From Acidimicrobiaceae bacterium (GTDB taxonomy: Bacteria; Actinomycetota; Acidimicrobiia; Acidimicrobiales; Palsa-688), in assembly GCA_030838025.1 (NCBI GenBank), contig JAUTXM010000153.1:1-13692 (forward strand): a stretch of DNA of 13,692 nt, read 5' to 3'. The notes beneath the pieces are model-generated. The model did not search any database, had not been told where the DNA came from, and was given only the letters and a program-made list of their open reading frames with translations. Position numbers and translations under genes: made by a program. Shown here piece after piece: positions 13,433 to 13,692 of the stretch; position 1 is the stretch's first letter, and each line of letters starts with the position of its first letter.

Positions 13433-13692
13433 CAGATGGTGATGACGTCGAGGCGGCGATCAAGGCGTCGCAGGTCGTCGGGATCTGACGTCAGCACGCT
13501 TGCCCCTCGTTCCCGCGCCACGACCGCGACGGAGGCATCGACGATATCTGCGGTATCGGCCAGTCCGCAGAGTTGCCCCGCCGCTCGGGCCTGCCGGTCA
13601 TCGAGAACCAACACTTCGCAGACAGGTGAACCGAGAAGTCGGGCCAATCGCGTCTGCCGGGTGCCGTCCCTCCAAGCTTGAGCGACGACACC
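13432..13692 (-). CDS. VapC-type PIN-domain toxin, 3' part
   Basis: The reading frame enters from the right edge and its start is outside the window; 86 residues are visible. VVAQAWRDGTRQTRLARLL, then ADIVDASVAVVARERGASVL and TSDPDDLRRL are the middle and C-terminal parts of VapC-like PIN domains. The conserved acidic residues of the metal-binding nuclease site are present in DIVDA and SDPDDL; the N-terminal acidic residue is not in view. Such proteins are RNA-cutting toxins that pair with a small antitoxin usually encoded just upstream, which here would be beyond the right edge. The C-terminus (RRLDRRLDVITI) is normal. Confidence 0.88.
   Translation of the reverse strand, partial: GVVAQAWRDGTRQTRLARLLGSPVCEVLVLDDRQARAAGQLCGLADTADIVDASVAVVARERGASVLTSDPDDLRRLDRRLDVITI

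Noticed and set aside
1..13692. tRNA, rRNA genes or a CRISPR array
   Set aside because: No cloverleaf with a TTCGA loop, no rRNA-like sequence, and no regularly spaced direct repeats were seen on either strand.

Overview
The window looks like chromosomal DNA from a high-GC Gram-positive bacterium, most likely an actinomycete-like member of the Actinomycetota. The reasons are G+C-rich coding sequence, frequent GTG/TTG starts, a CHAP-domain secreted cell-wall hydrolase, a NarL-type sensor/regulator module, a VapC-type PIN protein, and a promoter (TACACT, 6 nt, GTG) of the leaderless kind common in this phylum. I cannot name a genus.

Left part (1-7150). A DUF899 thioredoxin-like gene reads right at 158-811. 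About 1 kb follows with no convincing gene, only a possible decayed reading frame and an inverted repeat. From 7146 back to 1815 everything reads left: a membrane protein resembling a sensor kinase cut short, a NarL/LuxR response regulator overlapping it by GTGA, a membrane histidine kinase, an alpha/beta hydrolase with an N-terminal anchor, and a secreted CHAP hydrolase. The first three look like one operon. Its first product is a paralogue of the kinase that keeps the membrane sensor and linker but lacks the phospho-accepting His and the ATPase domain. The CHAP gene has a structured leader (a three-way junction) and an odd start: a strong ribosome binding site sits in front of ATA.

Middle part (7200-11200) is a graveyard of mobile DNA. 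It holds a TraG/VirD4 coupling-protein fragment readable only by switching among all three frames, and two different IS3-family transposase C-terminal remnants, each with frameshifts and in-frame stops. It also holds another frameshifted fragment of unknown family. Two intact small genes sit among the debris. One is a secreted six-cysteine protein with a strong terminator. The other is a PemK/MazF-like small protein whose start is preceded by a three-hairpin leader ending in a terminator-like stem.

Right part (11300-13692). A signal peptidase I homologue keeps the fold motifs but has lost both catalytic residues (Ser to Ala, Lys to Met). About 900 bases of largely uninterpretable DNA follow, then an ICMT/NnrU-like membrane methyltransferase and the 3' part of a VapC-type PIN toxin running off the right edge.

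The most notable points are the two apparent pseudoenzymes (signal peptidase-like and kinase-like), both with intact frames, and two structured leaders in front of intact genes. All assignments come from reading motifs by eye; no database search was possible.
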